This document shows positions 51,024 through 59,516 of a DNA stretch of 64,000 nt, in pieces. The stretch covers positions 124,001-188,000 of the forward strand of contig NZ_KB894576.1 of the NCBI RefSeq assembly GCF_000374525.1, written 5' to 3'. Position 1 is the stretch's first letter. Every line of letters starts with the position of its first letter. The position numbers and the translations under genes were made by a program. The notes under the pieces are model-generated. The model did not search any database, was not told the DNA's origin, and was given only the letters and a program-made list of their open reading frames with translations. This DNA is from Amorphus coralli DSM 19760 (GTDB lineage Bacteria; Pseudomonadota; Alphaproteobacteria; Rhizobiales; Amorphaceae).

Positions 51024-51770
51024 TCAGCGCCCCAGATAGACGTCGATGACGCGCTTGTCGGCGCTGACGTGGTCGAGGGCGCCCTCGGCCAGCACCGAGC
51101 CCTCGTGCAGCACCGTCACCTTCACGTCGAGATCGCGGACGAACGCCATGTCGTGCTCGACGACGATGACAGTGTGGCTCTTCGCGATATCGACAAGGAG
51201 CTTGGCTGTCTCGGCGGTTTCCGAATCCGTCATGCCCGCCACCGGTTCGTCCACCAGCAGCAGGCGCGGGTCCTGGGCCAGCAGCATGCCGATCTCCAGC
51301 CACTGCTTCTGGCCGTGCGAGAGGTTGGCCGCGGTCTCCTTCTGCAGGTGACCGAGCCGGATGGTGTCCAGCACCTCGTCGATGCGGGCGTTCTGCTCGC
51401 GATCGAGCCGGGCCAGCAAAAGGTGGAAAGGTGATCGGCTTTCCTTGAGCGCCAGCGCGATGTTGGTGCGCACGGTGTGTTTCTCGAACACGGTGGGCTT
51501 CTGAAATTTGCGACCGATGCCCCGGTTGGCGATGGCCGCCTCGTCGAGCTCGGTCAGGTCGACGGAGCCGTCGAACAGGATGGTGCCTTCATCGGGCCGG
51601 GTCTTGCCGGTGATGCAGTCCATCATCGTGGTCTTGCCGGCTCCGTTCGGTCCGATGATGGCCCGCATCTCGCCCTGCTCCAGAACCATGGACAGATTGT
51701 TGAGGGCCTTGAAGCCATCGAACGAAACGCTGACGCCGTCGAGATAGAGAAGCGAGGAGGTCATGCTCAT
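51024..51770 (-). CDS. urtD: urea ABC transporter ATP-binding protein UrtD
   Basis: LivG-like ATPase of the urea transporter, 248 aa. The Walker A motif is IIGPNGAGKTTMMDCITGKT near residues 38-57, the UrtD-like GKTRPDEG, RGIGRKFQKPTVFEKHTV, and Walker B with LLLVDEPVAGMTDSETAETA near 166-185. ATG at 51770 or 51764 is possible. It overlaps urtC by four bases. Confidence 0.95.
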   Translation of the reverse strand: MSMTSSLLYLDGVSVSFDGFKALNNLSMVLEQGEMRAIIGPNGAGKTTMMDCITGKTRPDEGTILFDGSVDLTELDEAAIANRGIGRKFQKPTVFEKHTVRTNIALALKESRSPFHLLLARLDREQNARIDEVLDTIRLGHLQKETAANLSHGQKQWLEIGMLLAQDPRLLLVDEPVAGMTDSETAETAKLLVDIAKSHTVIVVEHDMAFVRDLDVKVTVLHEGSVLAEGALDHVSADKRVIDVYLGR

Positions 51771-52969
51771 TGCGCGGCTCCCTGGCCGGCGGTTGCCGCA
51801 TCGTCCGGCTCGATGCCGGCTTCCCGCCTGGCGGACGCGCGCGCCGCGCTCTCGCTCTGCTCCGCCGCGAGACGACGCTGCCGCCGGCGGTCGATCATCC
51901 CGAAGAAGGGGCCCATGATGCCCCGCGGCAGGAAGATGGTGACGACGACGAAGAGCGCGCCAAGGACAAACAGCCAGAGCTCCGGAAACGCGCCGGTGAA
52001 ATAGGTCTTGCCGAAATTGACCAGAACCGCGCCGACGATGGATCCCACCAGCGTGCCGCGGCCGCCGACGGCCACCCAGATCACCGCCTCGATGGAGTTG
52101 CCCGGCGCGAACTCGCTGGGATTGATGATGCCGACCTGCGGCACGTAGAGCGCGCCCGCCACGCCGGCCATCGCCGCCGACACCGTCCAGACGATGAGCT
52201 TGTAGTGCTCCACCCGGTAGCCGATGAAGCGGGCGCGTGCTTCCGCGTCGCGTACCGCCACCAGCGCCTGTCCGAAGCGCGAGCGCACCATCCAGATGCA
52301 CAGGAGAAGCCCCAGCGAAACGGCCAGCGCAGTGGCGAAGAACAACGCGGCCCGCGTCTCCGCACTCTGGATATTGAAGCCGAGGATGTCCTTGAAGTCG
52401 GTCAGGCCGTTGTTGCCGCCGAAGCCCATCTCGTTGCGGAAGAAGGCCAGCATCAGCGCGAAGGTCATCGCCTGGGTGATGATGGAGAGATAGACGCCGG
52501 TGACCCGGGACCGGAATGCGAGCCAGCCGAACACGAAGGCGAGCAGGCCGGGAACCAGGATCACCATCGCCGCGGCGAACCAGAAACTGTCGAAGCCCAG
52601 CCAGTACCAGGGCAGGCTGTCCCAGTTCAGGAACACCATGAAGTCGGGCAGCAGCGGGTTGGCGTAGACGCCGCGGTCGCCGATCTGGCGCATCAGGTAC
52701 ATGCCCATGGCGTAGCCGCCGAGCGCGAAGAAGGCGCCGTGGCCGAGCGTGAGGATCCCGCCGAAACCCCAGACGAGGTCGATGGACAGCGCCAGAAGCG
52801 CGAACGCCAGGTACTTCCCCATCAGGCTCATGACGTAGGTGGGGACATGCCAGGCGTGGTCGGCCGGCAGGCCCAGGTTCAGGTAGATCACCACGAGCGA
52901 GCCGACCAGCAGGATGGCGATCGCGCCGACGGCGAAGCGCGTCAGGAGTGTGGGGGAGATTGTGGTCAT
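51767..52969 (-). CDS. urtC: urea ABC transporter permease UrtC
   Basis: LivM-like permease of 400 aa with about ten hydrophobic segments. Family marks are LSIDLVWGFGGILTLGHGAFFALGGYAMGMYL near residues 61-92 (GFGGILTLGHGAFFALGGYA quoted), FRSRVTGVYLSIITQAMTFAL near 153, and the long C-terminal loop GGNNGLTDFKDILGF. The last 30 residues are basic and then acidic, outside the membrane. It overlaps urtB by one base and urtD by four. Confidence 0.94.
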   Translation of the reverse strand: MTTISPTLLTRFAVGAIAILLVGSLVVIYLNLGLPADHAWHVPTYVMSLMGKYLAFALLALSIDLVWGFGGILTLGHGAFFALGGYAMGMYLMRQIGDRGVYANPLLPDFMVFLNWDSLPWYWLGFDSFWFAAAMVILVPGLLAFVFGWLAFRSRVTGVYLSIITQAMTFALMLAFFRNEMGFGGNNGLTDFKDILGFNIQSAETRAALFFATALAVSLGLLLCIWMVRSRFGQALVAVRDAEARARFIGYRVEHYKLIVWTVSAAMAGVAGALYVPQVGIINPSEFAPGNSIEAVIWVAVGGRGTLVGSIVGAVLVNFGKTYFTGAFPELWLFVLGALFVVVTIFLPRGIMGPFFGMIDRRRQRRLAAEQSESAARASARREAGIEPDDAATAGQGAAQ

Positions 52970-54630
52970 CAACCCTCCGCCGCGCGGCCCTTTTGCGGGA
53001 AGAGCCCGCGCGGCCGTTTCTGGATGAACAGGATGATCAGGACGAGAACCAGGATCTTGCCGAGCACGGCGCCGGCATAGGGCTCCAGGAACTTGTTGAG
53101 GATGCCGAGCGACAGCGCCCCGACAAAGGTGCCCCACAGATTGCCGACACCGCCGAACACCACGACCAGGAACGAGTCGATGATGTAGCCCTGGCCGAGG
53201 TTCGGGGAGACGTTGTCGATCTGGGATAGCGCGACACCGGCGATGCCGGCCACGCCGGAGCCCAGCCCGAAGGTCAGCGCGTCGGTCCATGGCGTGCGGA
53301 TGCCCATGGTCGAGGCCATCCGCCGGTTCTGGGTGACAGCCCGGATCTGCAGGCCGAAAGCGGTGCGCTGCAGGAGCAGCACCAGCAGGCCGAAGACGAT
53401 CAGCGAGAAGATCACGATCGACAGCCGCGAGTAGGTGATCGACATGCCGCCCAGCTGGAAGGCGCCGGACATCCAGTCCGGATTGCCGACCTCGCGGTTG
53501 GAGGCGCCGAAGAGGACGCGGACCGCCTGCTGCAGAATCAGCGAAATGCCCCAGGTGGCCAAGAGCGTCTCCAGCGGCCGTCCGTAGAGCCAGCGGATCA
53601 CCGAACGCTCGATCAGGATGCCGATCAGGCCGGAGACGCAGAAGGCCAGTGGCAGGGCGATGGCCAGTGAGGCCTCGAACAACCCGGGATAGTGGATGCG
53701 GATCGTCTCCTGCACGACGAAGGTCGTGTAGGCGCCCAGCATCACCATCTCGCCGTGGGCCATGTTGATGACGCCCATCACGCCGAAGGTGATGGCGAGC
53801 CCGATTGCCGCGAGCAGCAGCACAGAGCCCAGCGAGATGCCGAACCAGACATTCTGGGCCACTTCCCAGAAGGCGAGCTGGCGCTCGACACCGGCGATCA
53901 GCCGGTTGGCGCGCTCGGAAAGCTCCGGATCGGATGCGGCCAGGGTGAGCAGCTGAAGCGCTTGCCGATCTCCCAGCGCGGCCACCGTTTCCATGGCTGC
54001 GCGCTTGTCTTCGAGGGAGGCGTCGGAGCGCAGGAGGGAGGCGGCGAGCGCGCGCTCCATGGTCTGCCGCACGCTGGCGTCGGTCTCTTCGGCGAGGGCC
54101 GCGCGCAGCGGCTCGATGTTGTCGGCGGAGGCCGCGGCCAGCATCTCGCGTGCGGCCGTCTGCCGGATGGCCGGGTCGTCGGCGCGCAAGGTCATTCCCG
54201 CAACGACCTCGTCCACCAGGTTGCGCAGATTGTTGTTGATCGAGATGCGCCGGGTGTCGCGCCGGCGGAGCTCGCCGAGCACTTCGCCGGTCAGCGGGTC
54301 GATGGCGACGGTCTCGCCGCCGCGTTTTTCAACGCGCACGATCCGGTCGTCGGACTTCCGGACTTCGAGGTTGCCTGCCCGAAACGACTGAAGCAGGGCC
54401 GCGGCGGCCGGGTTGCCGGTGGCTGCGATGGCACGGATGCCTTCGGCGGTCTTGTCGAAGTCGCGGCCATTGTTGAGGCCAGACAGGAGGGGCCGGAGGT
54501 CCTCGGCGCCATGCTCCGATTGGGCGTGAACCGCGGCGGGAGCGAGAAGGAATAGGACGAGCGCGAGACACGCGAGCGCTGCGAGAAAGGCTCGCGACCG
54601 GTTGGGTGCATCCGGCGGGCGGACCGACAT
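52969..54630 (-). CDS. urtB: urea ABC transporter permease UrtB
   Basis: LivH-like permease with the long N-terminal extracytoplasmic region that marks UrtB. The 553 aa protein starts with a signal peptide-like segment (FLAALACLALVLFLLAPAAV), then about 230 residues in the periplasm, then the permease with LLLAAIGLAITFGVMGVINMAHGEMVMLGAY near 270-300 (GVINMAHGEMVMLGAY quoted). Start at 54630. Hairpin 54706-54730 lies between urtA and urtB. Confidence 0.94.
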   Translation of the reverse strand: MSVRPPDAPNRSRAFLAALACLALVLFLLAPAAVHAQSEHGAEDLRPLLSGLNNGRDFDKTAEGIRAIAATGNPAAAALLQSFRAGNLEVRKSDDRIVRVEKRGGETVAIDPLTGEVLGELRRRDTRRISINNNLRNLVDEVVAGMTLRADDPAIRQTAAREMLAAASADNIEPLRAALAEETDASVRQTMERALAASLLRSDASLEDKRAAMETVAALGDRQALQLLTLAASDPELSERANRLIAGVERQLAFWEVAQNVWFGISLGSVLLLAAIGLAITFGVMGVINMAHGEMVMLGAYTTFVVQETIRIHYPGLFEASLAIALPLAFCVSGLIGILIERSVIRWLYGRPLETLLATWGISLILQQAVRVLFGASNREVGNPDWMSGAFQLGGMSITYSRLSIVIFSLIVFGLLVLLLQRTAFGLQIRAVTQNRRMASTMGIRTPWTDALTFGLGSGVAGIAGVALSQIDNVSPNLGQGYIIDSFLVVVFGGVGNLWGTFVGALSLGILNKFLEPYAGAVLGKILVLVLIILFIQKRPRGLFPQKGRAAEG

Positions 54631-54705
54631 GGCGTTTCCGTGGGCTGGGTTGCTGTTGGCCGGAAGCGGCGCCGGCGGGCGGCTGTGCGGGGCCGCGGCG
54701 AAGAC

Positions 54706-54730
54706 GGCGCGGGAAAGAGCTCCCCGCGCC
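54706..54730 (-). terminator. hairpin between urtA and urtB, probable attenuator
   Basis: GGCGCGGG (54706-54713) and CCCGCGCC (54723-54730) form a perfect 8-bp stem around a nine-base loop in the 120-base urtA-urtB gap. A partial stop or 3'-end stabiliser here would keep the binding protein message in excess over the permease message, as is common in ABC transporter operons. Confidence 0.5.
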
Positions 54731-54750
54731 GCCCTTGCGTCAGATCGCGA

Positions 54751-56049
54751 TCAGGAGGCGCCGCCGCACTGACCGGTCTCGGTGTTGAAGTTTCCGCAGC
54801 CCAGCGGCTCGCGCCAGTCGGAGATCAGCGGCTTGGAGTCCGGCAGGTAGTCGGACCATGCATCGCCCGGCACCAGGCCCGGCGTTTCCCACACGATGCC
54901 GAACTGGCCGTCGTCCTGGATCTCGCCGATCAGCACGGGCTTGGTGATGTGGTGGTTCGGCATCATTGCCGAATAGCCGCCCGAGAGGTTCGGGACAGCC
55001 ACGCCGATCATCGCGTCGATGACCGCGTCCGGGTCGGTCGTGCCGGCCTTCTCGACCGCCTTAACCCACATGTTGAAGCCGATATAGTGGGCTTCCATCG
55101 GGTCGTTGGAGACGCGGTCGTCGTCGCCGATGAACTCCAGCCAGGAATCGATGAAGTCGTCGTTCTCCGGCGTGTCCAGCGACATGAAGTAGTTCCATGC
55201 GGCGAGGTGGCCGACCAGCGGTGCGGTATCGATGCCGGCGAGTTCCTCCTCACCCACGGAGAACGCCACCACCGGGATGTCGGTGGCCTCGATGCCCTGG
55301 TTCGCGAGCTCCTTGTAGAACGGCACGTTGGCGTCACCGTTGATGGTGGAGACCACCGCCGTCTTCTTGCCGGCCGAGCCGAACGCCTTGATCTCGGACA
55401 CGATCGACTGCCAGTCGGAGTGACCGAACGGCGTGTAGTTGATCATGATGTCTTCTTCGGCGACGCCGTTGTCCTTGAGGTACTGCTCAAGGATCTTGTT
55501 GGTCGTGCGCGGGTAGACGTAGTCGGTGCCGGCCAGCACCCAGCGCTCGACACCCTGATCGGCCAGGTAGTCCACGGCCGGGATGGCCTGCTGGTTCGGC
55601 GCGGCACCGGTATAGAAGATGTTTTTGGAAGACTCCTCGCCCTCATACTGGACCGGGTAGAAGAGGAGGCCATTGAGTTCCTCGAACACCGGCAGCACGG
55701 ACTTGCGCGACACCGAGGTCCAGCAGCCGAAGACCGCGGCCACCTTGTCCTGAGAGATGAGCTGGCGCGCCTTCTCCGCGAACAGCGGCCAGTCGGAGGC
55801 CGGGTCGACCACGACGGCCTCGAGCTTCTTGCCCAGAAGTCCGCCCTTCTCGTTCTGCTCCTCGATCAGCATCAGCATGACGTCTTTGAGCGTCGTCTCG
55901 GAAATGGCCATCGTGCCCGAGAGCGAATGCAGGATGCCGACCTTGATGGTGTCGCTGTCGTCCTGCGCGAAGGCGTTGCCGATGGACGCCCCCGCGATGC
56001 AGGCAGCCAGTGCGATCGGTTTTGCGGTTCTGCGTAGAATGCCGATCAT
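54751..56049 (-). CDS. urtA: urea ABC transporter substrate-binding protein UrtA
   Basis: Periplasmic urea-binding protein. From the ATG at 56049, with AGGAGGG five bases upstream, it is 432 aa. The signal peptide is KPIALAACIAGASIGNAFAQ. The mature start DTIKVGILHSLSGTMAISET, then AVFGCWTSVSRKSVLPVFEE near residue 107 and LNGLLFYPVQYEGEESSKN near 128, are the well-known UrtA signatures. The CGGAS C-terminus includes a cysteine pair with CGNFNTETGQC. The longer ORF to 56280 is not used. The operon has a sigma-54 promoter at 56107-56122. Confidence 0.96.
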   Translation of the reverse strand: MIGILRRTAKPIALAACIAGASIGNAFAQDDSDTIKVGILHSLSGTMAISETTLKDVMLMLIEEQNEKGGLLGKKLEAVVVDPASDWPLFAEKARQLISQDKVAAVFGCWTSVSRKSVLPVFEELNGLLFYPVQYEGEESSKNIFYTGAAPNQQAIPAVDYLADQGVERWVLAGTDYVYPRTTNKILEQYLKDNGVAEEDIMINYTPFGHSDWQSIVSEIKAFGSAGKKTAVVSTINGDANVPFYKELANQGIEATDIPVVAFSVGEEELAGIDTAPLVGHLAAWNYFMSLDTPENDDFIDSWLEFIGDDDRVSNDPMEAHYIGFNMWVKAVEKAGTTDPDAVIDAMIGVAVPNLSGGYSAMMPNHHITKPVLIGEIQDDGQFGIVWETPGLVPGDAWSDYLPDSKPLISDWREPLGCGNFNTETGQCGGAS

Positions 56050-56351
56050 GATCCCTCCTGAGGTGTGCGATTGGGTTGGCTCGCCGCGGCGAAGCAGGAG
56101 GGGCATTGCAACTGGAATGCCAAGCCGGTACCGCCCCGGCTCAACCAGCAGTTTTTCAGGGGAGACTGAGTGAGTCCGCCGAGTGCCCATCGAGCGGGCA
56201 GCCGACTTTTTGTGCAATCTGGGGCTGGTATCGCGCAAAAGCGCCGCCGATCGGGCATGCGAAGGCTTCAGATCGCGCATCGAAGCTCGAGTGGGTAGAA
56301 ATTCTCGATATTTTGCGCAATGTCTCGTGCTGGACCTTTACCAACACAAGA
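56050..56351. promoter_or_regulatory. divergent urtA/hpaH regulatory region
   Basis: Contains the sigma-54 promoter for urtA (separate entry). Farther from urtA are TTTTGTGC (about 56205) and GCGCAAAA (about 56234), which could belong to an activator site, and ATTTTGCGCAATG near 56308. NtrC binding sites are expected 80-200 bases upstream of a sigma-54 promoter, but a convincing consensus was not found. Confidence 0.5.
56107..56122 (-). promoter_or_regulatory. sigma-54 promoter of urtA
   Basis: On the minus strand TGGCATTCCAGTTGCA: -24 element TGGCAT and -12 element TTGCA, with GG and GC separated by exactly ten bases. It differs from the classical consensus by little. The start of transcription would be near 56096, about 47 bases before the urtA ATG. 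Confidence 0.8.
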
Positions 56352-57149
56352 ATGGATACGCCCGACATGCTGACCGACAGTGAGCGCCAACAGGCGATCG
56401 ATGCCATCCGCGAGGCTCATCGCACCAAGAAGCAGGCCACGCAGCCGTCGGTGATGTTCCCGCACATCACCATCGATGACGCCTACTCGATCTCGTCCGC
56501 CCTGGCCGATGACAAGGTCAAGCAGGGCTCCACCATCGTCGGTCACAAGATCGGTCTGACGTCGAAAGCGATGCAGGCGTCCTCGCAGATCGATGAGCCG
56601 GACTACGGCTACATCTTCTCCGACCAGGTGATGAGCGATGGTGCCAAGGTTCGCTTTGAGGACTTCTGCGTGCCGCGCGTCGAGCCCGAGCTGACCTTCA
56701 TTCTCGACAAGCCGCTGAAGGGCCCCGGGATCGGTCTGGTCGACGTGCTGCGGGCCACCGAGTATGTGGTGCCCTCCATCGAGATCATCGATGCACGCGT
56801 CCAGAACCCGCGCAAGATCTTCGACACCGTGTCCGACAACGGCGCGGGTGCCGGCATCGTGCTGGGTGGCCGCCCGGTCAAGGTCGACGAGGTTGATCTG
56901 CGCTGGGTGGGCGCGATTTTCTATCGCAATTCCGAGATCGAGGAGACGGGCATCGCCGCCGGCGTGCTCGGTCATCCGGCGATGGCGGTGGCGTGGCTGG
57001 CCAACAAGCTCGCCCCGTTCGACGTGACGCTCGAGCCCGGTCATCTGATGCTTTCCGGTTCGTTCACCCGGCCCGTCTGGGCTGAGAAGGGCGACACCCT
57101 CCACGCTGATTTCGGCCCGCTGGGGGCCGTCGCGGTCCAGTTCGTCTGA
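56352..57149 (+). CDS. hpaH: 2-oxo-hept-4-ene-1,7-dioate hydratase (HpaH-like)
   Basis: Hydratase of the homoprotocatechuate (4-hydroxyphenylacetate) meta-cleavage pathway. The 265 aa length equals the E. coli HpaH type, and the sequence keeps GHKIGLTSKAMQASSQIDEPDYG near residue 60 (part quoted: KIGLTSKAMQASSQ), PRVEPELTFILDKPLKGPG, FDTVSDNGAGAGIVLGGRP and LDLRW-like VDLRWVGAIFYRN, with the end GDTLHADFGPLGAVAVQFV. There are two possible starts (56352 and 56367). The other Hpa genes are not present, so it may serve another fumarylacetoacetase-fold hydratase role. It is divergent from urtA. Confidence 0.85.
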   Translation: MDTPDMLTDSERQQAIDAIREAHRTKKQATQPSVMFPHITIDDAYSISSALADDKVKQGSTIVGHKIGLTSKAMQASSQIDEPDYGYIFSDQVMSDGAKVRFEDFCVPRVEPELTFILDKPLKGPGIGLVDVLRATEYVVPSIEIIDARVQNPRKIFDTVSDNGAGAGIVLGGRPVKVDEVDLRWVGAIFYRNSEIEETGIAAGVLGHPAMAVAWLANKLAPFDVTLEPGHLMLSGSFTRPVWAEKGDTLHADFGPLGAVAVQFV

Positions 57150-57161
57150 GGCCGGTTTCCC

Positions 57162-57195
57162 GAAAAAAAAGGCGCCCGGCGATGAGCCGGGCGCT
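57162..57195 (-). terminator. rho-independent terminator of the 80-aa membrane gene
   Basis: GCGCCCGGC (57173-57181) and GCCGGGCGC (57187-57195) pair around five bases; on the minus strand the stem is followed by TTTTTTTTCG (57171-57162). On the plus strand no T run follows, so it would act mainly for the minus-strand gene. Confidence 0.85.
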
Positions 57196-57237
57196 TCAAG
57201 GGGGGAGGTTGGATCGAAAAATGCGTGCGACGTTCGG

Positions 57238-57480
57238 TCAGCGACGCGTTCGGATGGGACGGTAGGCTCCCTCCCGCCAGTTGCGAGCCATGGCTCGCGG
57301 CGCGAGATACCAGCCGACAAGTGGCGAGAGCGCAAAGCTGACCGCCACGACGACCGGCAACGCCACCATCGCGTTGGCGGCGAGCGGCGGCACCGACAGC
57401 ACCACGATGGCGCCGAACCCGAAGATCACCGCGTTCGCCATGAGCCCGATCAGAATGGCAATTTGGGTCTTCGCCTGCAT
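57238..57480 (-). CDS. small two-helix membrane protein of unknown function
   Basis: An 80 aa protein from the ATG at 57480 (MQAKTQIAILIGLMANAVIF) with two hydrophobic segments, about residues 6-30 and 36-60, and a basic C-terminus (RAMARNWREGAYRPIRTRR). No family is recognised. It is divergent from the metallo-beta-lactamase gene with a palindromic operator between them, and followed by a strong terminator. The short size and tight terminator suggest a real gene. It could be a small transport or stress membrane subunit. Confidence 0.65.
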   Translation of the reverse strand: MQAKTQIAILIGLMANAVIFGFGAIVVLSVPPLAANAMVALPVVVAVSFALSPLVGWYLAPRAMARNWREGAYRPIRTRR

Positions 57481-57583
57481 CGTGTCCTGTCTCGGCCGCA
57501 ATGGTCGTCTGGGGGAGGAACGCCTGGTCTTGAACTGGGTTCCCGACAGGGATGGGAGCCACGGGCAGCAACCGGCTTGATGG

Positions 57584-57603
57584 ATATTAGTAATCCCTAA
57601 TAT
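57584..57603. promoter_or_regulatory. palindromic operator between membrane gene and MBL hydrolase
   Basis: ATATTAG (57584-57590), six bases, CTAATAT (57597-57603) form a perfect 7-bp inverted repeat in an AT-rich patch. It lies 73-92 bases before the MBL start. ArsR/BigR-type regulators bind AT-rich palindromes upstream of persulfide dioxygenase-like genes, but the regulator gene is not seen here. Confidence 0.6.
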
Positions 57604-57675
57604 ATAGGTAGAACCGGTCCGGCGCGGGCGTTGCCCGCCCGACCCCGCGCATTCGCACACGATTGGAGGCGGTCC

Positions 57676-58593
57676 TTGTCCGACAAACTCAACGAACGCG
57701 TCGTTCGCCATTCCCCTTCACAGGGTGCCGGTAGCCCCGATGTCTGGGGCGTCTACGAGCCGGACACCGGCTCGGTCCAGTACGTTGTGGCGGATCCGGC
57801 CACGAAGAAGGCGGCACTGATCGACGTGGTCTGGAACTTCTCGCCGAAATCCTATGCCACCGACACCGTCAGCATGGACCAGGTGATGGACCTGGTGGCG
57901 CGGGAAGGGCTGAGCGTGGAATGGGTCCTCGATACCCATCCCCATGCCGATCACTGGATAGCGTCGGCCCATCTGAAGGAGCGTACCGGCGCGCCAAACG
58001 CCATCGGCGAGCGTGTACGCACCATCGCCGGGCTCTGGTCGGAAATCTATCACGTGGAGGGCGCGTTCGATGCCGACCGTGACTTCGACCGGCTGTTCGC
58101 GGATGGCGACACCTTCACTATCGGAGAGTTGGACGTCCGGGTGATGCTGTCCACCGGGCACACGCTCGGCTCCATCACCTATGTGGTCGGCGATGCGGCC
58201 TTCGTGCACGACACGCTGATGTATCCCGACTCCGGCACCTCGCGCTGCGACTTCCCAGGCGGATCAGCGGCGGAACTCTGGGATTCAATCCAGGCGATCC
58301 TGTCGCTGCCGGACGAGACGCGCCTGTTCGTCGGCCACGACTACGGCAAGGGCGACCGCGTCGAACCCATGTGGGAATCGACGGTGGCCGAGCACAAGGC
58401 GTCAAACGTCCACGTCAAGGACGGCACGGTGCGCGAGGAGTGGATCGCCACCCGCGAGGCGCGCGACGACACGCTGCCCTTGCCCGACCGGATGCTGGCC
58501 GCGCTTCAGGTCAACCTGCGCGGTGGCCGCCTGCCGGAGGCGGAGAGCGACGGGCGCGCCTACCTGAAGCTGCCCGTCGACTATTTCGACTAA
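57676..58593 (+). CDS. metallo-beta-lactamase fold hydrolase, persulfide dioxygenase-like (Blh type)
   Basis: A 305 aa MBL-fold protein. The metal motif is VLDTHPHADHWIASA near residues 76-90 (HxHxDH), followed by LSTGHTLGSITYVVGDAAFVHDTLMYPDSG with HT and D ligands and a glyoxalase-II-like end LFVGHDYGKG near 218. It resembles ETHE1-type persulfide dioxygenases and BigR-controlled Blh proteins, which detoxify hydrogen sulfide. The start is TTG at 57676 with GGAGG six bases upstream. Linked genes usually add a rhodanese or membrane transporter; here a small membrane protein is divergent. Confidence 0.85.
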   Translation: MSDKLNERVVRHSPSQGAGSPDVWGVYEPDTGSVQYVVADPATKKAALIDVVWNFSPKSYATDTVSMDQVMDLVAREGLSVEWVLDTHPHADHWIASAHLKERTGAPNAIGERVRTIAGLWSEIYHVEGAFDADRDFDRLFADGDTFTIGELDVRVMLSTGHTLGSITYVVGDAAFVHDTLMYPDSGTSRCDFPGGSAAELWDSIQAILSLPDETRLFVGHDYGKGDRVEPMWESTVAEHKASNVHVKDGTVREEWIATREARDDTLPLPDRMLAALQVNLRGGRLPEAESDGRAYLKLPVDYFD

Positions 58594-58611
58594 GGGCCGG
58601 ACAGGCTCGGG

Positions 58612-59409
58612 TCAGGCGTCCGCGCCGGCCGGCCCCGTTGCGCCTGCCACTGAGGCGTGGAGATGGGCGACCAGGTCCTCCGGCAGATTCAGCCGGGCGG
58701 CCAGCATGGCCAGATAGCCCTTCTCGGCCTGGTTTTGCTCGTCGATGACGAGGAGCGAGGCCGCGTAGAGTTCCGCGGCGATCTCGGGACTGGTCGCGGC
58801 CTTGGCCACGGCGTCTACGTCAAGCGGCGCCCGCAGTTCGTCCATGACGAATGCCTTGGCCTCGGCGTCGAGGTCGACCTGATCGAGGAAGCCGAAGATC
58901 CGCTGCTGTTCATCGGCATCGATGTGCCCGTCGGCCTTGGCCGCGGCGATCATCGCGCGCAGCAGGGCAAGGCTCAGTTCGCTCTGGGCTTCGGGCGTGG
59001 CGCCACCCTCGAACCCGGTGTTCTGGGGCGGCGGAAGTGTGCCGGCGGCGGCCTCCGCCTGGGTCTGGCCGGCGCTCTTGCCGGACTGCCAGTCGGAATA
59101 GGCCTTGTAGGCAAGCCCGCCCACGGCCGCCAGGGCGCCGTACTTGACCAGGCTGCCCGCCATCTTGCGGCTTTTCTTGTTGGTGAGGAGCAGGGTGACG
59201 AGGCCGCCGGCCGCGGCACCGCCGAAAGCACCGGAATTCAACACGCGCCCGAGCATGTCGCCGCCAGGCACTCCCTCCAGCGATGGGGAACCCTGCCGGG
59301 CGGGCGTCTGGCCACCGTGGCCTGACTGCGGAAGCTGGTTCGAGCCGGCCATGCCCTGAAGGCCGCCTGCTCCGAGAAACTGGTCCAGCAGCTTGCGCGT
59401 GTCGAACAT
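58612..59409 (-). CDS. DUF533 / YebE-like protein with TerB-like C-terminus
   Basis: A 265 aa protein from ATG 59409 with GAGGTGG upstream. The N-terminal third is Gly/Gln-rich and leads to a hydrophobic Gly/Ala segment (GAFGGAAAGGLVTLLLTNKK near residue 60-80) and then SLVKYGALAAVGGLAYKAYSDWQ (part: LAAVGGLAYKAYSDW), the DUF533 mark. The C-terminal 130 residues have TerB-like acidic helices (LLRAMIAAAKADGHIDADEQ). Function is unknown; an inner-membrane stress protein is plausible. It is convergent with the MBL gene with an 18-base gap. Confidence 0.85.
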   Translation of the reverse strand: MFDTRKLLDQFLGAGGLQGMAGSNQLPQSGHGGQTPARQGSPSLEGVPGGDMLGRVLNSGAFGGAAAGGLVTLLLTNKKSRKMAGSLVKYGALAAVGGLAYKAYSDWQSGKSAGQTQAEAAAGTLPPPQNTGFEGGATPEAQSELSLALLRAMIAAAKADGHIDADEQQRIFGFLDQVDLDAEAKAFVMDELRAPLDVDAVAKAATSPEIAAELYAASLLVIDEQNQAEKGYLAMLAARLNLPEDLVAHLHASVAGATGPAGADA

Positions 59410-59516
59410 CGATCCACCTCTACCCGTCTGCTCTTTGCTCACGAGCCATATGGGTGGAGAGACGCGGTTGCCCAAGTCTTATTCGGCTTCCGGAGCCTGA
59501 TCTGTCGACGGATGCG

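Noticed and set aside
56200-56330. NtrC binding sites upstream of urtA
   Set aside because: TTTTGTGC/GCGCAAAA and TTGCGCAAT are suggestive, but spacing and sequence do not fit the NtrC consensus.
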